This document shows, in pieces, positions 12,952 through 23,961 of a DNA stretch of 64,000 nt. A model generated the notes under the pieces. That model did no database searches, was not told the origin of the DNA, and worked only from the letters and a program-made list of their open reading frames with translations. The stretch comes from Aspidapion aeneum. Lineage: Eukaryota; Arthropoda; Insecta; Coleoptera; Brentidae. The stretch spans positions 39,700,667 to 39,764,666 of the forward strand of contig OY755045.1 of NCBI GenBank assembly GCA_963576565.1, read 5' to 3'. The translations under genes and the position numbers were made by a program. Every line of letters starts with the position of its first letter. Positions within the stretch are counted from its first letter, which is position 1.

Positions 12952-13146
12952 TCAGCTGTTTTTTGTTTTTTTTTTGTCTCCCTGGATCTTTTTAAAATTG
13001 TTATGCTTGTTTTTTAGTTGAAATGCTCCACGGTGTAGTAAGTAAAGTTGTGATGTACAGAAAACGCCACATAAAATGCATACAGCAAAAGTTAGCCGCA
13101 GATATGGGTTTTTGAAAATTTGAACTGATTTTTGCAAATAAAACAT
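12952..13146 (-). pseudogene. Frameshifted copy of the small membrane-anchored ORF
   Basis: The first 60 or so residues match the intact copy at 15364-15759. A T run at 12966-12975 is ten bases long here and nine in the other copy, and this shifts the frame into an early stop. The only other difference I noted downstream is a base change that would be synonymous in the intact frame. Confidence 0.5.
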
Positions 13147-13163
13147 TTTTTAAATAAAAAAAA

Positions 13164-14121
13164 CACCCAACTGCCAATCTACTTGTACCTACTGGTCGCA
13201 GTTGGGTACAAAATTGTTAGGTATATCTATACTGCCGTCCTAAGCCAAAAAGGCGTATCTCATTTCGATTTTTGCATGTTCATCAATATGGATACATAAG
13301 GAAATAATCTACATGTATACTAAGTAAAATAGACGTAACTTATATCACATTTAAAAATAATAAGGAAAATAGCGGTATCTCAAAAAAAAATATTAAAACC
13401 TAAGTGACTAAGACTTTACCTATTTCTAAGCAAAATAGTGAAAATTTGAGTTGAGTCTTTTTGGCCTAGGACGGCAGTATAATGTATGGGTTTTGCAAAG
13501 TCACTTGAATGACTCCTAATACGGGGTTCTATTGATTTCATGAAATTTTGCTTCATTCTGCCCTGCAAAAGTTATCCAAATTCATATAAAATCTTCCTGG
13601 TATAATTTCAACCCTACCGACAGAGAAGAGGCGCAGCTCTTTGCGGTCTGACCACAAAGTATTTGTTTTCCGACCGACCGAGCCCAGGTGGATGGACGGC
13701 ACCTGATTGGTAGATTTTTTTGAGATGCGCTTTTAATTGCTTTCGGGTGTGCTTTTCGGAACCCCTTTAGTCGGCATTATGAAGAGTTAGAAAATAAATC
13801 AGTGTCATTCCTGTAGGTGTAGGAATAGAAAGTTTTATTATCTATTTTTATTTCTTTAGTTGACGCCATAATTAAATGAAATAATTTTCATGAGTATATC
13901 TACCGCCGCCCATGTCACTATAAAGGATATGCCGATGATCGGCTTTTATCTTTGTTCAACTGACTTTGCAAAAACTATATTTATGACATGCTTTAACTTT
14001 TAGTTTTGATTCCTAAAGCGCACTTACGAAATTATAGTTTTGTATTTTCATGAATCAGGTTATTGGGTAATTTTGTACCCAACTGCGACTAGTAGGCACA
14101 AGTAGATTTAGCAGTTGGGTG
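13164..14121. mobile_element. 958-bp element with long terminal inverted repeats (family E, copy 1)
   Basis: The ends read CACCCAACTGC at 13164 and GCAGTTGGGTG at 14121. The inverted repeats run about 50 bases with scattered mismatches and include CGCAGTTGGGTACAAAATT. The interior holds a smaller nested inverted-repeat element (13232-13478) and no recognisable transposase. The flanks are A/T runs, so a target duplication cannot be fixed. It is a non-autonomous DNA element of unknown superfamily. Confidence 0.7.
13232..13478. mobile_element. 247-bp MITE with TA target duplication, nested in family E
   Basis: Ends CTGCCGTCCTAAGCC and GGCCTAGGACGGCAG form inverted repeats, extended by a shared AAAAAG block. 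TA occurs on both sides (13230-13231 and 13479-13480), as in Tc1/mariner-type elements. It has no coding capacity. Confidence 0.7.
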
Positions 14122-14395
14122 TTTTTAATTATTAAAAAAAATATATTTCCAACTTTTAGGTTTAATTCTTAATCAGTAATTCATTTAATTAAATCAAGAT
14201 ACCTAATTATTACCTTAACCGAACCGAACCGAATCAAAGGTGCATTTCTACAAACATAGAGTGAAGGTGGTGGTGGGGAGAGGGAGGAGTTAAATGGTGT
14301 TGAAAAAAATCTTAAAGCCTGTGCAGAAAGAATTTTTGAAATCGCTCTATATCTGTGAAAGTTATAGCTACAACTATTACTAATAAGAGGGCCTA

Positions 14396-15106
14396 GGACA
14401 ACTGGGCGCCGCCAACTCGGCGCCGCCAACTGGGCGCCGGGCCAACTCGGCGCCGCCAACTGGGCGCCGGCCAACTCGGCGCCGGACTAAATTTTTTTTT
14501 TGATAAAATGTGTAGATGAAAAATAAAATATATTATTTATATAAAAACATCTTTAAAAAATCCTTTACGCAATATTTTTTACAAGCTTTTATTTAGCTTC
14601 AGATGTTCTGTCTAACTAACTATCTATCAAATCTTGTGAAACGTTTTTGACACACGTAGTGGTCCCATGACAATACAACATTAAGAAAAAATATCCTCCC
14701 ACCCTACCCCCACCCCTTCTATAGAAAAATGTGTTTTTGACACACTTCCCGTTATCCGATTTGGATAAAATTTGGTATACACATAGTGGTCCGATGATAA
14801 TACAACAATAAAAAAAATATCCTCCCACCCCTACCCCCACCCCCTTCTATAGAAAAATTTGTTTTTGACACACATCCCGTAATCCGATATGGATGAAATT
14901 TGGTATACATATAGTGATCCGATGACAATACAATATTAAGAAAAAAATATCCTCCCACCTCTACCCCCACCCCCTTTCATAGAAAAATGAGTTTTTGACA
15001 CACTTCCCATTATCCGGTTTGGATGAAATTTGGTATTCACATAGTGGTCCGATGACAATACAACATTAAAAAAAAATATCCTCCCACCCTACCCCCACCC
15101 TCATAA
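14396..15106. mobile_element. Foldback element, left arm only (in duplication copy 1)
   Basis: The segment starts GGACAACTGGGCGCC, followed by a block of GCCAACT(C/G)GGCGCC repeats to about 14487, an AT-rich spacer, then four units of the roughly 120-bp minisatellite (TTTGGATGAAATTTGGTAT and GTGGTCCGATGACAATACAA blocks). It stops where the second duplication copy begins. Minus-strand frames rich in Gly and Phe here are artefacts of the repeat. Confidence 0.75.
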
Positions 15107-15363
15107 CTTTTAGCCCCTCAGTTCATCTTGATTGAGGAAAATATGAAGGTTTTTTTTTAAATATAAAGTCTCAAAAAAATATGAACATTTTCATAAAATA
15201 TAAAGTTACTGAGAGCCCTGCATTTGTTGGTTATGTTATATTATTGTCAAGTTCATTAGCGTTTCACTAAAATAATTTAAGTTGTCAGTAATGAGACATC
15301 AATGATCGTGCAAGAAACAAATACGTACTTTGTCCGTAACCCCCGGTTTCTGAAGCTAATGAA

Positions 15364-15759
15364 TTAACAGGAACGGAAGATGCGTCTCTGTCTAAACAAT
15401 AGTAGATTATAAAGGACCGAAATTTCCCTCCTTTCATTCTGACTGAAAAAAATTTCTTGATAAGTTTGTCGCCTCTCTATTTCTTCTGTCATACCACAGA
15501 ACATATAAGTTATATGTTCTCTGTCATAACATAAAGATGTTTTATAAATCTCAATAACGTCAAAATCAGCTGTTTTTTGTTTTTTTTTGTCTCCCTGGAT
15601 CTTTTTAAAATTGTTATGCTTGTTTTTTAGTTGAAATGCTCCACGGTGTAGTAAGTAAAGTTGTGATGTACAGAAAACGCCACATAAAATGCATACAGCA
15701 AAAGTTAGCCGCAGATATGGGTTTTTGAAAATTTGAACTGATTTTTGCAAATAAAACAT
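15364..15759 (-). CDS. Hypothetical single-pass membrane protein or exon, 131 residues
   Basis: A continuous frame begins MFYLQKSVQIFKN, followed by a hydrophobic segment at residues about 16-36 (LRLTFAVCILCGVFCTSQLY) and then a Lys-rich stretch and a mixed hydrophilic tail with Cys residues. That is the layout of a type II membrane anchor with a stem, as in Golgi glycosyltransferases, but I do not recognise the family. It starts only 18 bases outside the inverted-repeat element at 15778, which would occupy its upstream region. It could be a captured host exon or a chance frame. The copy at 12952 is frameshifted. Confidence 0.3.
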   Translation of the reverse strand: MFYLQKSVQIFKNPYLRLTFAVCILCGVFCTSQLYLLHRGAFQLKNKHNNFKKIQGDKKKQKTADFDVIEIYKTSLCYDREHITYMFCGMTEEIERRQTYQEIFFSQNERREISVLYNLLLFRQRRIFRSC

Positions 15760-15845
15760 TTTTTAAATAAAAAAAAACACCCAACTGCCAATCTACTTGT
15801 ACCTACTGGTCGCAGTTGGGTACAAAATTGTTAGGTATATCTATA

Positions 15846-16091
15846 CTGCCGTCCTAAGCCAAAAAGGCGTATCTCATTTCGATTTTTGCATGTTCATCAA
15901 TATGGATACATAAGGAAATAATCTACATGTATACTAAGTAAAATAGACGTAACTTATATCACATTTAAAAATAATAAGGAAAATAGCGGTATCTCAAAAA
16001 AAAATATTAAAACCTAAGTGACTAAAACTTTACCTATTTCTAAGCAAAATAGTGAAAATTTAAGTTGAGTCTTTTTGGCCTAGGACGGCAG
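15846..16091. mobile_element. TA-flanked MITE nested in family E, copy 2
   Basis: Counterpart of 13232-13478, one base shorter, with the same CTGCCGTCC and GGACGGCAG ends and TA on each side. It was carried by the tandem duplication. Confidence 0.7.
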
Positions 16092-16656
16092 TATAATGTA
16101 TGGGTTTTGCAAAGTCACTTGAATGATTCCTAATACGGGGTTCTATCGATTTCATGAAATTTTGCTTCATTCTGCCCTGCAAAAGTTATCCAAATTCATA
16201 TAAAATCTTCCTGGTATAATTTCAACCCTACCGACAGAGAAGAGGCGCAGCTCTTTGCGGTCTGACCACAAAGTATTTGTTTTCCGACCGACCGAGCCCA
16301 GGTGGATGGACGGCACCTGATTGGTAGATTTTTTTGAGATGCGCTTTTAATTGCTTTCGGGTGTGCTTTTCGGAACCCCTTTAGTCGGCAGTATGAAGAG
16401 TTAGAAAATAAATCAGTGTCGTTCCTGTAGGTGTAGGAATAGAAAGTTTTATTATCTATTTTTATTTCTTTAGTTGACGCCATAATTAAATGAAATAATT
16501 TTCATGAGTATATCTACCGCCGCCCATGTCACTATAAAGGATATGCCGATGATCGGCTTTTATCTTTGTTCAACTGACTTTGCAAAAACTATATTTATGA
16601 CATGCTTTAACTTTTAGTTTTGATTCCTAAAGCGCACTTACAAAATTATAGTTTTG

Positions 16657-16929
16657 GTAGGTATTCGTGGGTAGAGGACAGACCAAAAAGAAACTAAGGT
16701 ACCTTTGGCAACGTTTCGGATTTAATTTAACAAATTTTGTTTATAAAATTAAAGTAAAATGTTCTTCGATCAACACTCACCCCTGTTCGCTGTACTTATG
16801 GACCCAAGAAACATTTCTATCTGAGGCTTGAAAAAGGATTAATTAAATCCGAAACGTTGCCAAAGGTACCTTAGTTTCTTTTTGGTCTGTCCTCTACCCA
16901 CGAATACCTACCTGATTCTATAATAGGAC
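16657..16929. mobile_element. 273-bp Penelope-like insertion with a perfect 71-bp inverted repeat and 17-bp target duplication
   Basis: The sequence at 16640-16656 is repeated exactly at 16930-16946 (17 bases, ACAAAATTATAGTTTTG) and occurs once in the undisrupted copy near 14024. The insert starts GTAGGTATTCG. Positions 16657-16727 are the exact reverse complement of 16841-16911, leaving 18 extra bases at the right end. Both arms contain ATCCGAAACGTTGCC, preceded on the right by TTGAAAAAGG. This resembles the TTGAAAA, stem, CCGAAACGTC pattern at the 3' end of the Penelope-like element at 35.6 kb. Long variable target duplications point to target-primed retrotransposition rather than a DNA transposase. 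Confidence 0.6.
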
Positions 16930-17303
16930 ACAAAATTATAGTTTTGTATTTTCATGAATCAGGTTATTGGGTAATTTTGTACCCAACTGCGACTAGTAGG
17001 CACAAGTAGATTTAGCAGTTGGGTGTTTTTAATTATTAAAAAAAAAATATTTCCAACTTTTAGGTTTAATTCTTAATCAGTAATTCATTTAATTAAATCA
17101 AGATACCTAATTATTACCTTAACCGAACCGAACCGAATCAAAGGTGCATTTCTACAAACATAGAGTGAAGGTGGTGGTGGGGAGAGGGAGGAGTTAAATG
17201 GTGTTGAAAAAAATCTTAAAGCCTGTGCAGAAAGAATTTTTGAAATCGCTCTATATCTGTGAAAGTTATAGCTACAACTATTACTAATAAGAGGGCCGGT
17301 CTA

Positions 17304-19983
17304 GGACAACTGGGCGCCGCCAACTCGGCGCCGCCAACTGGGCGCCGGGCCAACTGGGCGTCGGGCCAACTCGGCGCCGCCAACTGGGCGCCGGCCAACT
17401 CGGCGCCGGACTAAATTTTTTTTTTGATAAAATTTGTAGATGAAAAATAAAATATATTATTTATATAAAAACATCTTTTAAAAATCCTTAACGCAATATT
17501 TTTTACAAGCTTTTATTTAGCTTCAGATGTTCTGTCTAACTAACTATCTATCAAATCTTGTGAAGCGTTTTTGACACACTTAGTGGTCCCATGACAATAC
17601 AACATTAAGAAAAAAATATCCTCCCACCCTACCCCCACCCCTTCTATAGAAAAATGTGTTTTTGACACACTTCCCGTTATCCGATTTGGATAAAATTTGG
17701 TATACACATAGTGGTCCGATGATAATACAACAATAAAAAAAATATCCTCCCACCCCTACCCCCACCCCCTTCTATAGAAAAATTTGTTTTTGACACACAT
17801 CCCGTAATCCGATTTGGATGAAATTTGGTATACATATAGTGATCCGATGACAATACAATAATAAGAAAAAATATCCTCCCACCTCTACCCCCACCCCCTT
17901 TCATAGAAAAATGAGTTTTTGACACACTTCCCATTATCCGATTTGGATGAAATTTGGTATTCACATAGTGGTCCGATGACAATACAACATTTAAAAAAAA
18001 TATCCTCCCACCTCTACCCCCACCCCTTTCCATAGAAAATGCGTTTTTGACACCCTTCCCATTATCCGATTTGGATGAAATATGGTATACATATAGTGGT
18101 CCGATGACAATACAACATTGAAAAAAAAATCCTACCACTCCTACCCCCACCCTCATCTATGGAAAAATGCGTTTTTGACACACTTCCCATTATCCGATTT
18201 GGATGAAATTTGGTATACATATAGTGGTCCGATAACAATACAACAATAATGAAAAAATGTCCTCCCACCCCTACCCCCCACCCCCTTTCCATGAAAAATG
18301 CGTTTTTGACACACTTCAAATGACTTTTATAAAATTTGGTATATGCATAAAGGCCCGATGGCAATACAGCCCAGACAAAAAATATATTTCTAACTCTACC
18401 CCCACCCTCTCCTTCCTCCAATAGAAAAATGAGTTTCCAAATAACTCACGATCAGCGATTTCATTATAATCTAGAATAAACTCTATTTATTTACTTCTGC
18501 ATTTTTCTGCTAGATTGATTCTTGCAAATAGTGATATTTAATTGATACGGATATCTTATCGTAATAACATCGTCAAAATTATATATATTTTTTTTTATTG
18601 TTGTATTGTCATCGGACCACTATGTGAATACCAAATTTCATCCAAACCGGATAATGGGAAGTGTGTCAAAAACTAATTTTTCTATGAAAGGGGGTGGGGG
18701 TAGAGGTGGGAGGATATTTTTTTATTAATATTGTATTGTCATCGGATCACTATATGTATACCAAATTTCATCCAAATCGGATTATGGGAAGTGTGTCAAA
18801 AACGCATTTTTCTATAGATGAGGGTGGGGGAAGGAGTGGTAGGATTTTTTTTTATTGTTGTATTGTCATCGGACCACTATGTGAATACCAAATTTCATCC
18901 AAATCGGATAATGGGAAGGGTGTCAAAAACGCATTTTCTATGGAAGGGGTGGTGGTAGAGGTGGGAGGATATTTTTTTTAAATGTTGTATTGTCATCTGA
19001 CCACTATGTGAATACCAAATTTCATCCAAATCGGATAATGGGAAGTGTGTCAAAAACATTTTTCTATGGAAGGGGGTGGGGGTAGGGGTGGGAGGATATT
19101 TTTTTCTTATTGTTGTATTATCATCGGACCACTATGTGTATACCAAATTTTATCCAAATCGGATAACGGGAAGTGTGTCAAAAACACATTTTTCTATAGA
19201 AGGGGAGGGGGGGGTAGGGGTGGGAGGATATTTTTTTATTAATATTGTATTGTCATCGGATTACTATATGTATACCAAATTTCATCCAAATCGGATTATG
19301 GGAAGTGTGTCAAAAACGCATTTTTCTATAGATGAGGGTGAGGGTAGGAGTGGTAGGATTTTTTTTTATTGTTGTATTGTCATCGGATCACTATGTGAAT
19401 ACCAAATTTTATCCAAATCGGATAATGGGAATGGTGTCAAAAACGCATTTTCTATGGAAGGGGTGGTGGTAGAGGTGGGAGGATATTTTTTTTTTAATGT
19501 TGTATTGTCATCAGACCACTATATGTATACCAAATTTCATCTAAATCGGATAACGGGATGTGTGTCAAAAACAAATTTTTCTATGGAAGGGGGTGGGAGT
19601 AGGGGTGGGAGGATATTTTTTTCTTATTGTTGTATTATCATCGGACCACTATGTGTATACCAAATTTTATCCAAATCGGATAACGGGAAGTGTGTCAAAA
19701 ACGCTTCACAAGATTTGATAGATAGTTAGTTAGACAGAACATCTGAAGCTAAATATAAAAGCTTGTAAAAAATTGCGTAAAGGATTTTTTAAAGATGTTA
19801 TTATATAAATAATATATTTTATTTTTTTTATCCACACATTTTATCAAAAAAAAAAATTTTAGTCCGGCGCCGAGTTGGCCGGCGCCCAGTTGGCGGCGCC
19901 GAGTTGGCCCGGTGCCGAGTTGGCCCGGCGCCCAGTTGGCGGCGCCGAGTTGGCGGCGCCCAGTTGGCGGCGCCCAGTTGTCC
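17304..19983. mobile_element. Complete foldback-type element with minisatellite arms
   Basis: The 2.68-kb structure ends in GGACAACTGGGCGCC on the left and its reverse complement (ending CAGTTGTCC) on the right. The left arm (17304-18430) is a GGCGCC-rich cap, a spacer with GTCTAACTAACTATCTATCA, then about seven 115-120-bp units. The right arm (about 18591-19983) carries the same parts in inverse order with about nine units. The arms are separated by about 160 bases without coding potential. Each unit holds a TTTGGATGAAATTTGGTAT-like motif, a G/C-rich CCTCCCACC(C)CTACCCCCACCC tract and a GTTTTTGACACAC block. The layout matches FB-type foldback elements of Drosophila, although homology to them is not shown. 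No target duplication was found. Confidence 0.75.
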
Positions 19984-20222
19984 CATTCCGTGTCTACCGG
20001 TTCTATAAGGCTAATTAATGTTAAGTACTAATAAAAAATTTGGGAAAATAATACAAAAAAAATAATTTCTATCTTTTGATTACAACAAAATTAAAAGAAT
20101 TGGTCAATTCAGAAGCCGGTTGGCTGTGCAAATCAAAAGAAAATATGAAGTGAATCTGAGTCATATTACTGAATATGAGTCATATTATTAGCAAATTAAG
20201 GAAATATAGAAGAAAATTAAAT

Positions 20223-20770
20223 TTAATAACGTATTATTGCACCAGCGGCCTGGATAATACTTGTTAGTCTTCTAGGCATTGAATTTGCTAAACTTTGAAA
20301 CAAGAAACAAATTTGGGTTGGCCTGAAGGCTTTATATGCTTGTATAATAAGTTCCATAAGGTGGTTCGAGTTTCTAGGAGCAATATCATTTTTGTTAATT
20401 TTCTTGAAATAAGTCCCTCCCCACGCGTTTCCGATTGGATTGGCAAAACCATCTGGGTAAAGAATCCTGACTTGAGAAAGCATGACGTCTCTCATGATGG
20501 TAAAATGGTACAGTCAGGGACTCTTTAAATTGCTGGTGTATTTTTTTATTTCAAAATTTATAATGTTAAGATATTAAAAAAATATTTCTTTATAATACGT
20601 ATGTATAAAGACAGAGGTAAGGTTCACTATTTTTTATGATTTGGTTCAAACTGGGTTTCCTAATTTCCAATAGGAATATTTGTTATTTTCGAGCGCGGCT
20701 AATTAAAAAGTCCCTGACTGTACATTTTGGAAGACATATGTAGATAATGACTGAAAACTTAGGACAACGC
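20223..20770 (-). pseudogene. Tc1-like transposase remnant
   Basis: The minus frame ending at 20223 finishes SMPRRLTSIIQAAG..IIRY, the standard C-terminus of Tc1-family transposases. Upstream of it are PDGFANPIGNAWGG (from the PDLNPIENVWG motif) and a degenerate NSNHLMELI segment. On the far side of a 210-bp MITE the sequence resumes with VFQN, the start of the VFQQDNA motif that carries a catalytic Asp; the Asp itself is lost or shifted. The frame changes between the two parts. The protein would have cut and joined DNA at TA sites; this copy is dead. Confidence 0.75.
20511..20720. mobile_element. 210-bp Tc1/mariner-type MITE inside the Tc1 remnant
   Basis: Ends CAGTCAGGGACTCTTTAAATT and AATTAAAAAGTCCCTGACTG are inverted repeats. 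TA flanks both sides (20509-20510 and 20721-20722). The host transposase sequence on either side joins logically when the MITE and one TA are removed. No coding capacity. Confidence 0.85.
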
Positions 20771-21452
20771 TTTTGCGATTAATGCCAAAAAAGGCTTTCA
20801 TATTTTAAAAATGTTATGGATTCCATTAAGTTTGTTATCTTTTTCTAAGAACATGATCTAGATTAAAAAACATTAAATATCAAACCAGTTGCAACGGAAT
20901 TTAAGCCGGAAGTTTTAAAAAAATAATTTGGCTTATTTTGCAAGAACTCCATTGTGTGTCTGCATAATCGAAAATAAATGCATATCTTACCGATTACCAT
21001 GTATTTTCTGCCTTATTTACGGACGGCTACTTGACAGGAAGATGTCGGCAATACTTGATTTATTTCGCTTTTACTTACCATAATTTCTTCGTTAAGTACG
21101 CTCGCCCACTTTTTTAATGTCATCTTATTTTCCCTACATTTGTAGATTACAAAGAAACAGTGCGTTATTGGGCAACACCGCATGACATAATCATGTTTTA
21201 TTAAACGATTTTATTTAACAGTTATTAAAGCCCGCTGAAATTCCTGACTTTCCAGACGAGTTTATTTTAAAATGGCATTAAAAAAGTGAGTGACCGTACC
21301 TACTATCTACTTACTCATACATCTTCTCTGTAGAAAGAAACAATCTCAAGTTTTAAGCAAGTGTTGTCCCCTTTAGGGATTAGAATACGACTGGCGACGC
21401 CCTTGGCTTTAAGGGTAAGTGTCCAATTAACATTCCTTAATGTAATTTTATA
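20771..21452. other. Unassigned AT-rich sequence
   Basis: No gene or repeat recognised. The end may belong to the upstream part of the LINE that becomes recognisable at 21453. Confidence 0.4.
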
Positions 21453-21716
21453 GGCTTTTCACGAAAATATTAACAGATAGACTAACCACAAAATTTGACG
21501 GATATCAATCAAAAGAACAAGCAGGCTTCAGAAAAGGTTTCAGTACCTATTAGCCATGAAAATCCTAATGAAACGAGCCAACAAATACAACAATTTACTA
21601 TTGCGCTTATAGACTTTGAAAAAGCTTTCGATAGCATTGAGAACAGGACACTTAAAGCATCTTTAATTAATAGCCGAATAGATTACAGATACACAGACTT
21701 CATAGCCAATATATAC
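21453..21716 (+). pseudogene. RTE-like LINE reverse transcriptase, part 1 of 3
   Basis: Translation gives FTKILTDRLTT..., then SKEQAGFRKGFST (RT palm entry motif), and in a second frame ALIDFEKAFDSIENRTLKAS, the RT motif that bears the first catalytic Asp. A frameshift near 21545 separates them. The copy is cut at codon NIY by the 8.1-kb insertion starting at 21717. The continuation, SEATTPIKIHEGTKP, is found at 29857. The clade is inferred from overall likeness to insect endonuclease-reverse transcriptases ending in LGEAYVQ. Confidence 0.8.
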
Positions 21717-23444
21717 CGTGTGGGCCAAAAAAAACCGGACAATTTTTTTTCATTATAACTTTTGAACTGTACAATCGATTTTAATGGTACAAACTGCATT
21801 TGGTAGATAATTAACCAGAGTTTCGACTGAATGTATTTTTTTGTCCACTATCTCAAAATCCAAGATGGCGGACGAAATTAAAATGTACCATTCAAAGATG
21901 CTCGTTTATTCTCGTGTTGGGAAAATGTCTTAATTATTTTTTTAAATTAGTAAAAAAGCTGCATTCTTGCCACGCACAACAAGGTACAAATTAGCAAAAT
22001 CGGTTCAGTGGTTATAAAAAAAATATTTTTGTTTCAACCATTGTTTTGCATATTATACGATTGCCTTGCCAATCATGTCCGCATTTATTTCCTTATAAAT
22101 TCATTACTACTGAACGGATTTTAATGAAATAAAAAACATCCTAGTGAGAATTGATTGCTTTTTAAAGATCATGATTAAAGTTTATCGCCATCTTAAAATT
22201 TATAATGGGGGCAGAATCATACTTGATTCTTCAAGTTAGCGTGTTTATTCTTAGTTTCCGCAAATGTTTTGGTTTTTTTAATTAGATAGAAAAGAGCTAC
22301 TTTTCCCCCACTCCCCAACTAAAATTTATAGTAGCGGCTACATGTTCTAAAGGTTTTGCTACTTTCTTATAGTAGAAATGTGGTGATCCCAACCAAAATT
22401 TGTTACTTTTTAGTTCTAACTACTATTTAGTATCAGGAAATAGTAGATGTTTCGTAAAAACGACCCTCTAAACTACTTCTTAGGATTGTTTCTTGATAGT
22501 CGATTCTCATAGTCTTTTCTACCACAATAGGACGTTGCTAAAGTTTTACTTTCTTTTTAGTCGTTATTTCGTAGTCGCCCTGACTTTTATATCCTACTTA
22601 ATTACCACTAGAAAGTTAAGCTTCATTGGAGTCCCAAACAAGTGTATCGACAACTACATTATAACTTTAATTTTTACCACAAAAGTTTGTGTCATCATAG
22701 TAACATCTGATGTAACAATGTAGACAAAATAACTTTTTGGATCAACTTTAAAGCCGCAACTACTTTGACTTTTTTTTAATGTCGATCTTTTAAAGTAATC
22801 TCTCCTTCCTGTTTCTACTTTGAAAACGTAGACTTTTTGAAGTCGCATCTTGGTCGCACACATTCTTAACCCTACTTTTTGTGGCTCCTTTTATAATATG
22901 GGAATATTAGGAATAGTTTTGCAAATATTTTTTTAACTACCTTGAGCAGTCCATTTTTTCGAGCTCATTGCTTGACCATTTTGCAAAACAATCAAAATGC
23001 AAAATATTGATCCAAAGTATCGAGTACCGCACACGAATTTTAAGAATTCCCTGGTCCATGCTTAATCTCCATCCTTAATCTTTTACGCTACTTGTTGTTG
23101 GTATTCCATTCTTGTATTGTCTTTACGGTCGTTCGTGGCTTGTGCTGTGGCACCACCCTCTTGTGCCGCCACCCTCTTGTGCTGACGTGTCGTGCTTCAC
23201 TGTGATTCATTTTATGTGTTGAGCTGGACTTTAACTTTATATATCCCTCTTCCAAAACAAAATATTTTATTCTTAGTTTATTGCTATAATGATAAGATAA
23301 AGTAAAACACAAACAAATAGGAACAAAATAGTAACAAAATGAGGAACATTAAAAAGAAACCGTAAAACAAATCGGTAAAAAAATTTACGTAATGCTGTCG
23401 CAACATCAGGTGATGTAACGTTTCAGCTATCATCTACCCCCTTA

Positions 23445-23725
23445 TTAGGGACTTATTGCAGTAGTGCCAGGCACTAATTGTGCCGGGCACTATATTGACA
23501 ATTTCGCATTATAAGAACAGCTGTCTTTTTTCAAAATTAGGCCATTTTGTATTATAAGAGCCGGAATTAATAGTGACGCCACTATTAATGAAAAATAAAC
23601 GACTGGATTTCTAAATTCGACTTTGGTATGTCAATTTTGAAAGATCACCTGTCAGTTTTTAATGCGAAACGTCAATATAGTGCCCGGCACAATTTGTGCC
23701 AGGCTTTATTGCAATAGGTCCCTAA
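23445..23725. mobile_element. 281-bp TA-flanked MITE (family G, copy 1)
   Basis: Ends TTAGGGACTTATTGCA and TGCAATAGGTCCCTAA form inverted repeats of over 50 bases, continuing with GTGCCAGGC, GTGCCGGGCAC and ATATTGAC blocks. TA lies on both sides (23443-23444 and 23726-23727). Related copies are at 35354 and 49161. Non-coding. Confidence 0.8.
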
Positions 23726-23961
23726 TATCTAATTTATGCACGGCCCCTAAAATAACCTCTGGGAGATGCTAGACTTCATCTAGGAACTTTTGCGCAGTTT
23801 GCGGCTAATAAAAAAACAAGTTAGATATATCGTGGTTACATGCGGATTTCTAAGCGATCTAACAAGTCTCAGAGATTGTTTTTTTTACTTATAGGGCTTA
23901 TAATAATAAAAATTACTGAATATTGAGAATGCCAAAATATCTAAAAACAATAAAAAATACT

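Larger units (their letters stand above)
12492..15106. repeat. 2.6-kb tandem duplication, copy 1
   Basis: From CTTTTAGCCCCTCAGTTCAT at 12492 onward the sequence matches 15107 onward almost base for base, offset 2615. The unit contains a small membrane-type ORF (frameshifted here), the inverted-repeat element at 13164-14121, the GGCGCC cap of the foldback element, and four units of its 120-bp minisatellite. Copy 1 ends inside that minisatellite and abuts copy 2 directly. Confidence 0.85.
15778..17025. mobile_element. Family E element, copy 2, with internal insertion
   Basis: Same termini as the copy at 13164-14121. Its length of 1248 bases becomes 958 when the 273-bp insertion and its 17-bp target duplication (16657-16946) are removed. 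It arose by the local tandem duplication rather than by independent transposition. Confidence 0.75.
15107..18020. repeat. 2.6-kb tandem duplication, copy 2 (with an extra insertion)
   Basis: Second copy of the unit beginning at 12492. It is nearly identical except for scattered substitutions, homopolymer length changes and a 290-bp gain (273-bp element plus a 17-bp target duplication) at 16657-16946. Homology fades within the minisatellite near 18.0 kb, where copy 2 continues into the complete foldback element. The close match suggests a recent event. Confidence 0.85.

Noticed and set aside
14616..19729. Gly/Phe-rich frames of 60-217 codons on both strands
   Set aside because: They are read-through of the roughly 120-bp foldback minisatellite; unit length close to a multiple of three keeps frames open.
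17565..19735. Regularly spaced repeats considered as a CRISPR array
   Set aside because: Units are contiguous minisatellites without unique spacers, in a eukaryotic transposon context.
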